The notes beneath the pieces are model-generated. The model was given only the letters and a program-made list of their open reading frames with translations. It made no database searches and was not told the origin of the DNA. 64,000 nucleotides of DNA from contig NZ_JATACI010000002.1 of the NCBI RefSeq assembly GCF_037892195.1, positions 186,001 through 250,000 of the forward strand, in the 5' to 3' direction. Of the stretch, positions 54,848-64,000 are shown piece by piece (position 1 is the first letter of the stretch; every line of letters begins with the position of its first letter). Source of the stretch: Yoonia sp. GPGPB17 (GTDB lineage: Bacteria > Pseudomonadota > Alphaproteobacteria > Rhodobacterales > Rhodobacteraceae). Made by a program: the position numbers and the translations under genes.

Positions 54848-56128
54848 TTAGTAGTTTGAGGTCAGCTGAACACAGGTCTCGGTTTCAGTGTTATACATAC
54901 CGCACCCCAGTTCCTGCCAATCCGACTTTAGGATAGCGGATTCGGGCAGATAGTCTGTCCATGCATCGCCGGGAACCTCAGCCGTTTGGCTAATGATGTC
55001 GAACTGACCATCGGCAGTGATTTCACCGATCAGCACGGGCTTAGCAAGGTGGTGGTTGGGTAGCATCACCGCTGTCCCACCTGTCAGGTTCGGGAATTCC
55101 TGCCCATACATCGCTTCGCGGACCGCGTCGACGTCGGTGGTGCCAGCTTCGGTCACTGCGTTCACCCACATGTTAAAGCCGATGAAATGCGCTTCCATCG
55201 GATCGTTTGTGACGCGCTCTTCGCCCATCTTAGCTTTCCATGCTGTCACCCACTCTTCATTCAGATCGGACTCAGCGGACTGAAAATAGTTCCAGGCAGC
55301 CAGATGGCCCACAAGGTCGGATGTATCGAGACCGGACAGCTCTTCCTCACCAACCGAGAACGCTACGACCGGGATGTCATCAGCAGAAATACCTGCGGCG
55401 GCCAGTTCTTTATAGAAACCGATGTTGGCGTCACCGTTGATGGTCGAGATCACACCAACCTGCTTACCATCAGCACCCAGAGCCACAACGTCAGCGACAA
55501 TTGTCGCCCAGTCGGAATGCCCGAACGGTGTATAGTTCACAAAAATGTCTTCGGCAGCGATGCCGTTGTCCTGAAGATAGGCCTCAAGAATGTTGTTCGT
55601 GGTACGCGGGTAAACATAGTCGGTGCCAAGCAGCGCGAACTTTTCAACACCCAACTCTTCAAGGAAATAGTCAGTCGCAGGGATCGCCTGTTGGTTTGGG
55701 GCAGCGCCTGTGTAGAACACGTTCTTGGAGCTTTCTTCGCCTTCATACTGCACCGGGTAGAACATCAATCCGTTGAGTTCCTCCAGCACGGGCAGTGCGG
55801 ATTTGCGGCTGACAGATGTCCAACTGCCGAAGATCACGTCAACTTCGCTGACGGTCAACAATTCGCGTGCCTTTTCGGCAAAGAGCGGCCAGTCAGAGGC
55901 CGGGTCAACAACAACCGCTTCAATCTCACAGTCTAAAAGACCACCGGCGGCGTTCTGATTTTCAATCAGCAGCTCCATGGTGTCTTTCAGCGTGGTCTCG
56001 GAAATCGCCATCGTGCCAGACAATGAGTGCAGTACACCCACTTTAATCGGATCGGCGCATTCGGCAGCAGCCATCGCGGTGGCGCCCAGCAGAGCAGTCA
56101 TTGCAAGTGCAGAGGTTCTTAGTTTCAT
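54848..56128 (-). CDS. urtA: Urea ABC transporter substrate-binding protein UrtA
   Basis: About 426 residues from MKLRTSALAMTALLGATAMAAAECADPIKVGVLHSLSGTMAISET; the Sec signal is cleaved after AAA. VDVIFGSWTSVSRKSALPVLEELNGLMFYPVQYEGEE is characteristic of UrtA/FmdD urea- and amide-binding proteins. I chose 56128 over the frame start 56188 because the signal peptide begins there. First gene of urtABCDE. The 610 bp upstream hold no gene and presumably the nitrogen-controlled promoter; I found no sigma-54 box with correct spacing. Confidence 0.93.
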   Translation of the reverse strand: MKLRTSALAMTALLGATAMAAAECADPIKVGVLHSLSGTMAISETTLKDTMELLIENQNAAGGLLDCEIEAVVVDPASDWPLFAEKARELLTVSEVDVIFGSWTSVSRKSALPVLEELNGLMFYPVQYEGEESSKNVFYTGAAPNQQAIPATDYFLEELGVEKFALLGTDYVYPRTTNNILEAYLQDNGIAAEDIFVNYTPFGHSDWATIVADVVALGADGKQVGVISTINGDANIGFYKELAAAGISADDIPVVAFSVGEEELSGLDTSDLVGHLAAWNYFQSAESDLNEEWVTAWKAKMGEERVTNDPMEAHFIGFNMWVNAVTEAGTTDVDAVREAMYGQEFPNLTGGTAVMLPNHHLAKPVLIGEITADGQFDIISQTAEVPGDAWTDYLPESAILKSDWQELGCGMYNTETETCVQLTSNY

Positions 56129-56739
56129 AGGTCTTTCGTCCCCGTTGTCGCTGCGGGTCGTTGAGGGGACGTCAACGCCCCTTTTCAACGGTGGACCAAG
56201 CCAATAGGCAGGACCCGCAACAGTTTTGTTGTGGTCGCGCGAGGGGTTTATCGGTCAGGATCGGTCCTTCGCGCGGCATTGATGCTTTTTCAAGCAGATG
56301 TAGTTGGTGCCGCAGTGCAGCGTTAGGCCAGATTTTTTTCGCCGGGTCGCTTAGGTCGCTACTACTTGCCCAAAAAATACGCGTGATATCGCTACCTGCT
56401 TAAATTCGCGACGCAATCCTGATGCTTTGATGGCGCTCCTTGGGACATGGCGCAATTTGCTCCCCGCCAGCAGGTTTCGTGATGGCTGATCGGGGCCGTG
56501 TTTCGGGTCTGGGCCGGACGATTTGCTTCTTCAAATGCTACCTTCAATGGCTGCACGAACCTTGACGCAAATCCGGTCTGGCCATTTTCAGCACGCTATA
56601 TTAGCAGTGCTTCAACGTTGGTTTTGACGTGCCCATCGCCATGACAGTCCGGCAACCCCACCCTGTAGTATTTGGGACGATATCTCGAAGCCGATCTACC
56701 GTTCGATTTAGATTTTGCAGTCGTTTCAGGACCTTTGAG

Positions 56740-57921
56740 ATGTTCTTGCCGCTTTTTCCTATGGCCCTTTCTGCCCTCGCGCTGTTTGCAGGGGCGAGTG
56801 TGTTACTTTTGAGCCCGCGGAAAAACCTGGCCAACCGTGTGTTGGCGACGTTCTTTTTCATATCGGCTTTTGCACAAGCTATGAGCGTGCTGAATTACAG
56901 AGACGACTCTGACGGTTTTCAGCCAGTTATGATACTGATGCAGCTGCTGCCGCTGGTGATTGCATTTCTGTTCGGCCCGTTGATCCTGCTTTACACGCGG
57001 CTTCTGACCGGTCAACAACGACATATTGGTGGCAGAGATTTTTTGCGGGTTGCATGGGCGCCGACGACGGTAGCCATCATCTGCACACCGCTGACAATCG
57101 GCGCGATTTGGTTTGGTTTTTTCTCAGATGATGGTGCCTTGCGTCCCGGTGCGATTGGCTATGCCGCCGGTATGGCTGTGATTCTGACACTTCTAGTCAT
57201 CATGCCCTTCACTTACATCTACGTGTTTATGTGTTGGCGTCTGCTGATTGCGCATCTCGATACACTCAAGGATGCGTTTTCCTACATACAAGACAAAGCG
57301 CTATCCTGGTTGCGTTGGTTTCTGGTTCTCCTCAGCGTTCAAGCGACGATGGCGGCGTTTGAAATATATGACCAGCTCACCCAATCTGGCCTCAGTTCAC
57401 CAACGATTATGGATATTGGTGAGTTCTTCTTGCTGTTCATCATGAGCCTTCTTGCGCTTAACCACGTGGTGCAATCCAGAGAACGTCAAGAGGTTGCCCC
57501 TCAGCCTGAACAAGAACCATCCAAATATGAACGTTCCGCGCTGACGGCGCAGCAAGCGGGCCGTGTTGCCCAACAGCTGGACCAAACGATGGCCCGTGAT
57601 GGCTTATACCGTGATCCGTTCCTTAATCTGAGCACATTGTCCGCGCGGGCACATGTTAAATCACATCGTGTTTCTCAGGTGCTCAACACCCATATTGGTC
57701 GTTCGTTTTTTGACTATGTTAACGGCTGGCGCATTGATGCAGCCAAGCGCCAACTTGCTGACGAACAGCTGACCATTGTCGCCATCTTCCAAGAGGTCGG
57801 TTTCAACAGCAGATCCACATTCTACACAGCGTTTAAGAAGGAAACTGGTCTGACCCCGACCGAGTATCGGCGTCGCTTGCGTAGCGATCAGACGGTACAG
57901 CAAAACAACGCCGCTGTGTAA
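56740..57921 (+). CDS. Membrane-anchored AraC-family transcription regulator
   Basis: About 393 residues. Seven or so N-terminal helices (residues 3-240, starting MFLPLFPMALSALALFAGASVLLLS) are followed by a linker and a C-terminal AraC domain: FLNLSTLSARAHVKSHRVSQVLNTHIGRSFFDYVNGWRIDAAKRQL and IVAIFQEVGFNSRSTFYTAFKKETGLTPTEYRRRL. This architecture senses a signal in the membrane and binds DNA at the inner face. The frame extends upstream to 56629, but the membrane start at 56740 is more natural. The target may be the adjacent beta-barrel gene, 297 bp downstream (inference). Confidence 0.85.
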   Translation: MFLPLFPMALSALALFAGASVLLLSPRKNLANRVLATFFFISAFAQAMSVLNYRDDSDGFQPVMILMQLLPLVIAFLFGPLILLYTRLLTGQQRHIGGRDFLRVAWAPTTVAIICTPLTIGAIWFGFFSDDGALRPGAIGYAAGMAVILTLLVIMPFTYIYVFMCWRLLIAHLDTLKDAFSYIQDKALSWLRWFLVLLSVQATMAAFEIYDQLTQSGLSSPTIMDIGEFFLLFIMSLLALNHVVQSRERQEVAPQPEQEPSKYERSALTAQQAGRVAQQLDQTMARDGLYRDPFLNLSTLSARAHVKSHRVSQVLNTHIGRSFFDYVNGWRIDAAKRQLADEQLTIVAIFQEVGFNSRSTFYTAFKKETGLTPTEYRRRLRSDQTVQQNNAAV

Positions 57922-58218
57922 CTGTGTAGTATTGGCCCCTTCACTAGACCGACAGCGCTGATCTATCGCCACACTTGCCCATAACTGGCTTCGCCCATCG
58001 GCGCGGACAAATCCCGGCGGCTGTCCCCTGTCCACGCCTGCTGGCACTGAATTAAGCTTTGACAGCTGGGCGACCTTTTGGCTGCGCGACTGTGACCAAT
58101 CATGTGACCTCATAAATGCTGGGTCAGCCATGACTGGATCTGACGCACAACGGCTTTGTGGTTCCAGCAAGACCGGCAATCGCCGGGCATTCAACCTTTA
58201 GTCTCAGGAAATGAATAC

Positions 58219-58785
58219 ATGAAACTCTTCCAACGAACTCTGTGTGTCATTGGCGCGGCACTTCTCCCTACAACCGTGTTGGCAGATTGGAGTGGTGTTT
58301 ACGGCGGCGTCTCTGCCGGTCGCAGCTTTGACGCAGAACTCACATTTGATGATAGCAGCTTGGGAAAGACCGAAACCGAGCCTACGGGCGTCTTTGGTGG
58401 CTTTGCGGGCTATCAGTTCCAGAACGAGCAAGTTGTTTACGGTGCTGAAATCGCGTTGTCGCGTGCCCCCGATATCGAAGCATCTGACGATGCCGACCTT
58501 GATATGGATGGGAATATTATCGACCTCAAAGGCCGCATTGGCTACGCCGCAGGCAATGGATTGATCTACGGCGTGGCTGGGTTGTCTTCTATCATGATTG
58601 ACAGCGATGATGGCGAATTTGATGGCTTGGGCGCCAACTTTGGGGTCGGTTACGACTTTCTTGTCGCAGAAAACATTGTTCTGGGGGCAGAATACCTGAT
58701 CCGCCGCACAACGGGCGACGATGATGACAATGACTTCGATATCGATTCTGACGTGTTGTCGATCCGGGCTGCCTACAAATTCTAA
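58219..58785 (+). CDS. Outer-membrane beta-barrel protein
   Basis: The 188-residue protein has a signal peptide MKLFQRTLCVIGAALLPTTVLA followed by DWSGVYGGVSAGRSFD, alternating beta strands (GVFGGFAGYQFQNEQVVYGAEIAL, LKGRIGYAAGNGLIYGVAGLSS) and a C-terminal aromatic end AAYKF, the BAM signal of outer-membrane barrels. It resembles the OmpA-like/porin-family eight-stranded barrels of alphaproteobacteria. Acidic loops (DDADLDMDGN, TGDDDDNDFDID) may bind cations. The 287 bp downstream contain a small GC hairpin without a T run and no gene. Confidence 0.83.
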   Translation: MKLFQRTLCVIGAALLPTTVLADWSGVYGGVSAGRSFDAELTFDDSSLGKTETEPTGVFGGFAGYQFQNEQVVYGAEIALSRAPDIEASDDADLDMDGNIIDLKGRIGYAAGNGLIYGVAGLSSIMIDSDDGEFDGLGANFGVGYDFLVAENIVLGAEYLIRRTTGDDDDNDFDIDSDVLSIRAAYKF

Positions 58786-59072
58786 AGGAGTTGAACGACC
58801 AAACGAATGTCGCGCCTGTTTGGCGCGGCATTGATGCACCTCTAGCCAATGACAGCTGATGCTTCAGTGTAGGATTGCGCCAGATGTGTCCTGTCGACTG
58901 CAGATGCTCGATAACATGCGACGGCCTGCTTTCACCGCAGTGGTGGCATTCGCGTTCCGCTCGTGCTGGCACAAGGATTGCGAAACGACCCCCACATCAG
59001 TAGCACTTGTATACTTAGCGCACATTTGCCAGTCCGCTACACTGTGGTTCACGTCAGCGTGCAAAACACCGT

Positions 59073-59438
59073 CTATTCGGATGAAAGCGGCCCGGCAGCC
59101 GACGCCACAATCGCGTTTCCATACAGCGGATCACTGGCCTCATCCCCATTGCGAATGACGGGCTGTGGACCTGCAAGGGGATCAGAGCTGCCGGTCAGTT
59201 CGACACTCACGGGCGTACTGGTGCCAGCGCTGGCTGTTGCGGTAACAGTTCCCGCATAGACGAACGTAGCATTTGCTTTCCAAGCAACCTCCGCGTCACC
59301 TGACTTGATGTGGGTATAGGTCGTTACAACCAGTTCCCCGCTCCATTCGCCGCCGGGATCGAACCCGGTGAACGGACTCTCCCCCGAGGCAGGTTCGAGC
59401 GCGATATCTGCGCTGACAGCGGCCGGTTCGAGCGCCAT
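59073..59438 (-). CDS. Hypothetical protein of the tail-like cluster
   Basis: This is a 121-residue soluble protein rich in Ala, Ser, Thr and Gly, with predicted beta strands (ELVVTTYTHIKSGDAEVAWKANATFVYAGTVTATA). It has no signal peptide and no known family. It starts 8 bp after the stop of the HhH-containing gene on the same strand, so it belongs to the same operon and may be a minor structural protein. Confidence 0.55.
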   Translation of the reverse strand: MALEPAAVSADIALEPASGESPFTGFDPGGEWSGELVVTTYTHIKSGDAEVAWKANATFVYAGTVTATASAGTSTPVSVELTGSSDPLAGPQPVIRNGDEASDPLYGNAIVASAAGPLSSE

Positions 59439-59445
59439 TGATCAG

Positions 59446-60820
59446 TTAACCCAAACCGGACACGACGCGCGCCATGCCCTGCCAATTGGTGATTTCATCA
59501 ATACGTGTCGGCAACCCCGCGCGCTCAAGCATCACGGAGACCTCTTTGGGGCTGGCATCTTCAAGGGCACCCAGCGTGCCAATCCCGCGATCTGTCAGCA
59601 CATCACGCGCCTTTGGTGGTATGGCAGAGAAGGTTTCCAGCTTGGCGTCATCAATTTGGGCATCGTCGGTGATCAGACCCATCGCACCGATCTTCACAGC
59701 GATGCTTGCCCCCGATGCAATGATCCTTTCGGCTTGGCGCTCGCTGAAGCGTCCGGCCAGATCTTTGGGTGAATCGAACCTTGTGCCACCGCTGAAGCCT
59801 TTCAAGGCTTCGGTGACCCGCAAACCAGCACCAATCGACTGGCTGCCGAACTTGGCTTCCAACTCGGCGGCGCTAAAGCCTTGGTTGTCGAATGTCTCTT
59901 CCAGCAGGTCAGCATTCTCGATGACCCATGTGTTAAAGCGCCCGCCCAATTCGACCCTTGGATCGATATAGCCAGTTTCGGCGTCTTCGACCTTGCTGAT
60001 CGGGGTCAGGAACATACCCGCAGGGGTCGACCAGACTTCGACGCTATCGCCATTGAACTCGGCATTGGACAGGCGGGTCAGCCGGCATGCCGCCGATGGT
60101 GCCGATGTCGCTGTTGCCACGCAGCGCCCAAACGCCGACATGACCCGGATTGATAAGAGGCCCATCGCCACCAACAACGGGCGTGATGCCACCACCAGTA
60201 CCGAGGTTGCCGAAATTGGCACCCATCCATGGCATCATGTACTGCCAGTCTGGCTGAATGGTTCCAATCCCATTGAAGCCGGGAACAAAGCCCGGGTTGG
60301 GGGTGCCCGGCGTGGGCGCGACCCCAAGTGGCGGGTTGAAAGAACCGGGCCAAGGCAGCGGTGTGGGTGTCGGAAACCAGGGTCTGTCGCGCAGCTCGAA
60401 CACATCGGCATGCAGCGTGTTGATCTGGCCTTTGATTTCCTCCAAGGCGACAGCTACTTGCATCCGTAGGTCCATCAGGCAATTGAGTGCAGTGGCGGCA
60501 TCGCGTGCCGCAGCGTCCAGATCGGTCTCGATCCGGTGGAAGCGGTCGTTGAATTCATCCGCATCGACCATGTCTTCGCCATTCACCCAATCGCCATGAT
60601 CAAGTGTGCGTTCATAGGCGGCGCTGCACCCGTCTGTGTCCGAGTCGACAGGCTGCGAGTAGTTGAAGCGCCGCTGTCGTCGGCCAAAGCGTTCAAGGAT
60701 AATGTTGGCCAGCACGGCCCCCTGCACGTCGTTGGCCAAACCGACCACTTCCATCTGGTTAAGCAGCTCTGCTGTATCCAGATCGTATTCCATGGAAAGA
60801 ATTTCGCTGATTTCCGGCAT
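59446..60820 (-). pseudogene. Tail-cluster protein with C-terminal helix-hairpin-helix, frameshifted
   Basis: ATG at 60820 follows AAGGAG. The N-terminal part (MPEISEILSMEYDLDTAELLNQM..., coiled region, then a proline-rich linker PTPTPLPWPGSFNPPLG and a glycine-rich stretch) runs to about 60085. One extra C there shifts the frame and the rest continues RLSNAEFNGDSVEVWSTPAGMFLTP... to 59446, 457 residues when repaired. The last 65 residues (LETFSAIPPKARDVLTDRGIGTLGALEDASPKEVSVMLERAGL) look like a helix-hairpin-helix domain, unusual for a tail or baseplate-type protein. Function unknown. Confidence 0.6.
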
Positions 60821-60838
60821 CACAAGCTCCTTGGCAAG

Positions 60839-63139
60839 TTATTCTGGTGGTGTAGGACGGGTTGGCGGTGCACCGGCCCTGCGTGGTTGAAGAAAGGGAC
60901 GAAAGGTGCGCGAGGCCGTCGGATCAAGCGGCGTGGTTTCGCCCGTGTCGGCAGCGACATGGAACTGGCGCAATTGCCATGTATTGATCTCAACCCCGGC
61001 GGGCGCGCGCATCGACAGCATGTTCATGACGTACTCATACTGCGCAAAGGTCAGTTGGCCGTCGTCCTCTTGCGGTCTTATACGGACCTCGAAGGGGTCG
61101 GTCGCGCCGCGCCGCTCATAGCCCAAGGCGACCACTGCATAGAGCCCATTTGTACGAAAACGGATCTGCGTTTCGCGCGCGCTTGGGCGTTTGATCTGAA
61201 CACTCTGGTTGCCACGGCCTCGGATCGTCTTGGACCAACCAGCGGTGGCATCCTGATCAATCGGGATCACAAACCAGCGGATACCAGTTGCCGCCTTGCC
61301 GGTCAGGTTCGTGCCGATACCGGGTAAGCCGATCACTGAAATCAGCAGGCTCACGCCGGTGTTGGTAATGACGGGCACGGCAGCAGACAGCCCTGCATCC
61401 CGCAAGCCCCGCACCATCGTGCCAAGATCACGCCACGCGGTTGCCTGACCGTTGCGCAAAGCTTGCGAGACCGCATTTGGAAACTGGATGATTGCCCAAT
61501 CCTCGGGTGGCAGGTTCGGCAGCCGTTCGGCCAGCCGGGGCCAATCATCGACAACGGGCAAACCTGCCGCACGAATGCGCAGGGCTTGAGTCGCATTTGG
61601 CGCTAGACCGGTGTCAACAATCGCGGTCGGATCGGCGGCAACCGTGGTTCCGGCCAGCGCATCGGTGGCAGTATCAATGAGGGTCAGCAGCAAGGCCGAT
61701 CGTGATACCTCTCCGGCTGGCGTGAAGCGGGCCAAAAAGGTGATATCGGTTGTATCTCCGGCCAAGATAGCTTGCTGTTCACCTGAAATGGCGAGGCTTT
61801 GTGCATTGGTATGCGAAAGATAGATGCGATCTGCCGACAGCACATGTACTGTGGCAAAGCCACAAGCGGCAAAGAACCACGCGCCCGCACGGTCTTCTGA
61901 AACATCTGCAGGCGGTTGCAGGGTTGAAAAGGTTGCAGCGGCCTCTGGGTCTTCGGGCACATCACCGGCGCGCACGGCATCTGCAAGGCCGGTCAGTATC
62001 GCGGCGCTGGGGCGCGCGATTTCGGCACCAAGTCCAAGATCAAAGCGCGAACCGTCTTCGGGTGCATGCACCCGGTGGATGCGCAACTGATCCGCCACCC
62101 CCAAAATGCGCATCAGGCTTGTTGCACGGTCAAAGGCGCGGGCCAATTCGGGTGCCAAGTCGGCCGTGGTGGTTTGAATATCCAAGGCTTCGCGAAGTCG
62201 CCCTCGCATGGCACGCTCTTGGGTTGCTGCCCGACGCGACATGGACCGACGCGAGGGCAATCCGGCCGCAGGGTCAATCAGCACCCAATCGCGCAGGAAC
62301 GTCATGAACCGGTTGCGGCGTCGGGTGGTTGCTTGCTCGGTTCGGTCAATCGACACCAGACGCACAGCCACCGAAAACGGATTATCGGCTTCATCCAGAA
62401 CCATCGGCACAGCAGGCCCAATCTGCGAAAGCGGGCCGTCCGCGGCCAGTCGTGCGGCCATATGCGCCGGGCGGGGCAGATTGAATGAGCGGCCAAGTGC
62501 GAGACGCATCCGGTAGGCGGCATCATTTTCTTCACCTGTTTCTGTTAACACCTGACCGTCAGCCCTAAGCCGCAAACCATTGCGAAAGCGCGGCATGCCC
62601 AGATCAGTGCCATGGCGATCTAGCGATATCCCTTCGGCCCCGTCCAAAGATCTTGCAGCCGCAATCGCCCGGGCATGGCGGCGCACCGCGACGGTTTCAG
62701 CTTGTAGCATTTGCAGCAGCTTGCCCGTGCGCCCGCTGACGATACGGGCCTCGAGCCATTCCGCCGTCTCTTCTTGCGTCAAATCGCGCGCCCCCAAACG
62801 GGCATCAAGTATGATCTGAAATGGTGCAATCATCTCCGTTTCGGGGTCAGCTGGAGGGGTGTAAAGGGCAAGTGCGCCACCGGCCTCGGTCCAGGACTGA
62901 AACCGCGACGGCACTAGGTCGCGTAGCGGGTCTTGCAGTCGTGCCCGTACGGTCAATGCATCGGCAGCGAGATTACGACGCAAACACAAAAACACGGCCG
63001 CCTCACGCAGGGGGGCATCAATCCCGATAGAACCATCCGCCGCCAAGGCGCGTTTTTGCACCCGCAAGGATTGGGCCATGGGCCCCGTGATCTCATCACT
63101 GAGATGGGTCAGAACGTCAGAGGCGTATGGGTCTTGCAT
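60839..63139 (-). CDS. Large uncharacterised protein of the tail/baseplate-like cluster
   Basis: The 766-residue soluble protein starts MQDPYASDVLTHLSDEITGPMAQSLRVQ behind GGAG. The first 330 residues are helical and arginine-rich; the C-terminal half is beta-rich (GIRWFVIPIDQDATAGWSKTI, LYAVVALGYERRGATDPFEVRIRP) and ends in a proline-rich tail. I do not recognise a domain. Its position between a baseplate J-like gene and the HhH protein, with 12- and 19-bp gaps, argues for a structural or assembly part of a phage-tail-like particle. Confidence 0.55.
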   Translation of the reverse strand: MQDPYASDVLTHLSDEITGPMAQSLRVQKRALAADGSIGIDAPLREAAVFLCLRRNLAADALTVRARLQDPLRDLVPSRFQSWTEAGGALALYTPPADPETEMIAPFQIILDARLGARDLTQEETAEWLEARIVSGRTGKLLQMLQAETVAVRRHARAIAAARSLDGAEGISLDRHGTDLGMPRFRNGLRLRADGQVLTETGEENDAAYRMRLALGRSFNLPRPAHMAARLAADGPLSQIGPAVPMVLDEADNPFSVAVRLVSIDRTEQATTRRRNRFMTFLRDWVLIDPAAGLPSRRSMSRRAATQERAMRGRLREALDIQTTTADLAPELARAFDRATSLMRILGVADQLRIHRVHAPEDGSRFDLGLGAEIARPSAAILTGLADAVRAGDVPEDPEAAATFSTLQPPADVSEDRAGAWFFAACGFATVHVLSADRIYLSHTNAQSLAISGEQQAILAGDTTDITFLARFTPAGEVSRSALLLTLIDTATDALAGTTVAADPTAIVDTGLAPNATQALRIRAAGLPVVDDWPRLAERLPNLPPEDWAIIQFPNAVSQALRNGQATAWRDLGTMVRGLRDAGLSAAVPVITNTGVSLLISVIGLPGIGTNLTGKAATGIRWFVIPIDQDATAGWSKTIRGRGNQSVQIKRPSARETQIRFRTNGLYAVVALGYERRGATDPFEVRIRPQEDDGQLTFAQYEYVMNMLSMRAPAGVEINTWQLRQFHVAADTGETTPLDPTASRTFRPFLQPRRAGAPPTRPTPPE

Positions 63140-63151
63140 GGTGCACTCCGT

Positions 63152-64000
63152 TCAAAGGATGGTCAGGCCGCTGGGATCGTCTAGGAAAACGGCCACCTGA
63201 TCGCGCCCAATGGGGACATTCTCGCCGCAATCCATCAGTGCGGCGTTGCGCACCGTGTTCGTCGTGATTGTATTGCCGAAATCAAGATCCGAGGGCGGTG
63301 GCAACGCACGCGCCAGGCGCAGGTCGATCACATCCGACAGGCCCGGTTCGTTCAGCATGACCCATGTGACTTGTGAGGCGCGCACCGGTTCACCGAAACT
63401 CAGGTTGCCCAGATAGGCCCGGACCCGTTCCAGCAGGCGGGCCTTGAACTGTACCGCTGCTTCCGAGGCGTTCACGGTGGCGCGGTCGCCGCGCGGCAAT
63501 GGCTCTCCATTGACCACCAACTGAGCGACGATGCCGACGCCAACTTCGTTTGCGGGCACGATGTCGGGAAAGACGCCAATTGGGCGCACGTCTTCCAGCG
63601 CCTCTGCGATACTGGCGCGCAGCCCGTCCGCGCCCGTCCAAATGGCAGCCGGTGAGGGTTTTACAACGACGCGGAACGAATAGGGCGAACCCAGATCGCG
63701 TTGCCCGGCAAACAGCCGTTCAATGAAATTGAAGTTACCAAAGATGGATTGTTCGGTATCCAAACCGCCAAACTCGTCAACGACTTGTGCTTCCTCGACG
63801 CCCGGCACCAGCAAAACAGCGGTACGCAAAGCTTCAACCGACCAGATCGACCGAGGCGCATTCAGGATCAGGGTGCGGTAACGTTCATCTGGCCAGCCAC
63901 GCTCCCCCCGGCAAGGGCATTGGCATGGGTGATCACAAGCGCCTCTTCAGTGGTCATATCTGCGTCGGCTGCAAGGCGTTGCAGGGTTTCAAGCTTACTA
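63152..64000 (-). pseudogene. Baseplate J-like protein, partial and frameshifted
   Basis: The gene enters from the right edge (SKLETLQRLAADADMTTEEALVITHANALAGGSVAGQ) and breaks at about 63905, where one G appears lost. It continues DERYRTLILNAPRSIWSVEALRTAVLLVPGVEEAQVVDEFGG to the stop at 63152. The DERYR...SVEALRTAVLLVPGVEEA pattern and the C-terminal VVVNGEP-like region match the baseplate J/gp47 group, which forms the baseplate wedge of contractile tails. The start is outside the window, so total length is unknown. Confidence 0.6.

Noticed and set aside
56129..56739. Sigma-54/NtrC-type promoter for the urea operon
   Set aside because: TGGCGCAATTTGC looks similar but the GG-GC spacing is two bases short and it is on the wrong strand for urtA.
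58809..58828. GC hairpin CGCGCC/GGCGCG after the beta-barrel gene as a terminator
   Set aside because: Six-bp stem with no T run; too weak to call.

Overview
This window looks like a chromosomal or large-replicon segment of a marine alphaproteobacterium of the Roseobacter group (Rhodobacterales). The support is the gene content: a BigR-type persulfide cluster, a GapR homologue, an Mrp antiporter with MrpA and MrpB fused, a five-gene urea ABC transporter, and plasmid-type DUF3768 and integrase genes. The genus cannot be fixed from sequence alone.

Layout. (1) 37-2625: sulfide/persulfide detoxification cluster (DUF442 transferase, two YeeE/YedE half-transporters, ETHE1-like dioxygenase) divergent from a BigR/SqrR-type repressor, with an 18-bp perfect palindrome between them. 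(2) 2598-6439: acyl-CoA dehydrogenase facing an APH-type kinase with an in-frame stop, a small membrane protein, GapR, and a frameshifted conserved gene. (3) 6440-16155: accessory island beside tRNA-Thr(UGU). It holds an inverted copy of the tRNA 3' end, a possible primase remnant, a helix-turn-helix gene followed by a tightly packed PyrE-like phosphoribosyltransferase / HAD phosphatase / isochorismatase-like hydrolase operon, a large serine recombinase, a broken coupling ATPase, a DUF3768 pair and an XRE regulator. Three copies of a 43-bp operator/promoter motif lie in its right half. (4) 16197-29743: one giant RTX adhesin-like gene of about 4,360 codons, preceded by two small genes. (5) 29933-36610: plasmid/ICE-derived block with a TraD-like ATPase, a replication-relaxation protein, an H-NS homologue, two secreted proteins, and fragments of two tyrosine integrases and of a duplicated XRE gene. 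(6) 37176-43082: mrpABCDEFG sodium/proton antiporter operon. (7) 43263-46303: type I secretion ATPase and membrane-fusion protein, plausible exporters of an RTX protein. (8) 46355-50118: glucosylglycerate metabolism (phosphatase, synthase, GH13 phosphorylase). (9) 50228-56128: urtABCDE urea uptake. (10) 56740-58785: membrane-anchored AraC-type regulator and a beta-barrel protein. (11) 59073-64000: phage-tail or contractile-injection-like genes running off the end.

One pattern cuts across everything. At least 16 single-base frame breaks interrupt otherwise well-conserved genes, and most sit in short homopolymers. Both halves of each gene stay conserved and start/stop overlaps are intact. The simplest reading is consensus-sequence error rather than mass pseudogene formation, though one in-frame stop and the truncated integrases look genuine. 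Genes interrupted this way are typed as pseudogenes and the reconstructed length is given.

The most promising uncharacterised systems are the island operon at 7883-10640 (regulator, PRTase, HAD, cysteine hydrolase) and the three-copy operator family that ties the coupling ATPase, a small ORF and the XRE gene into one apparent regulon.
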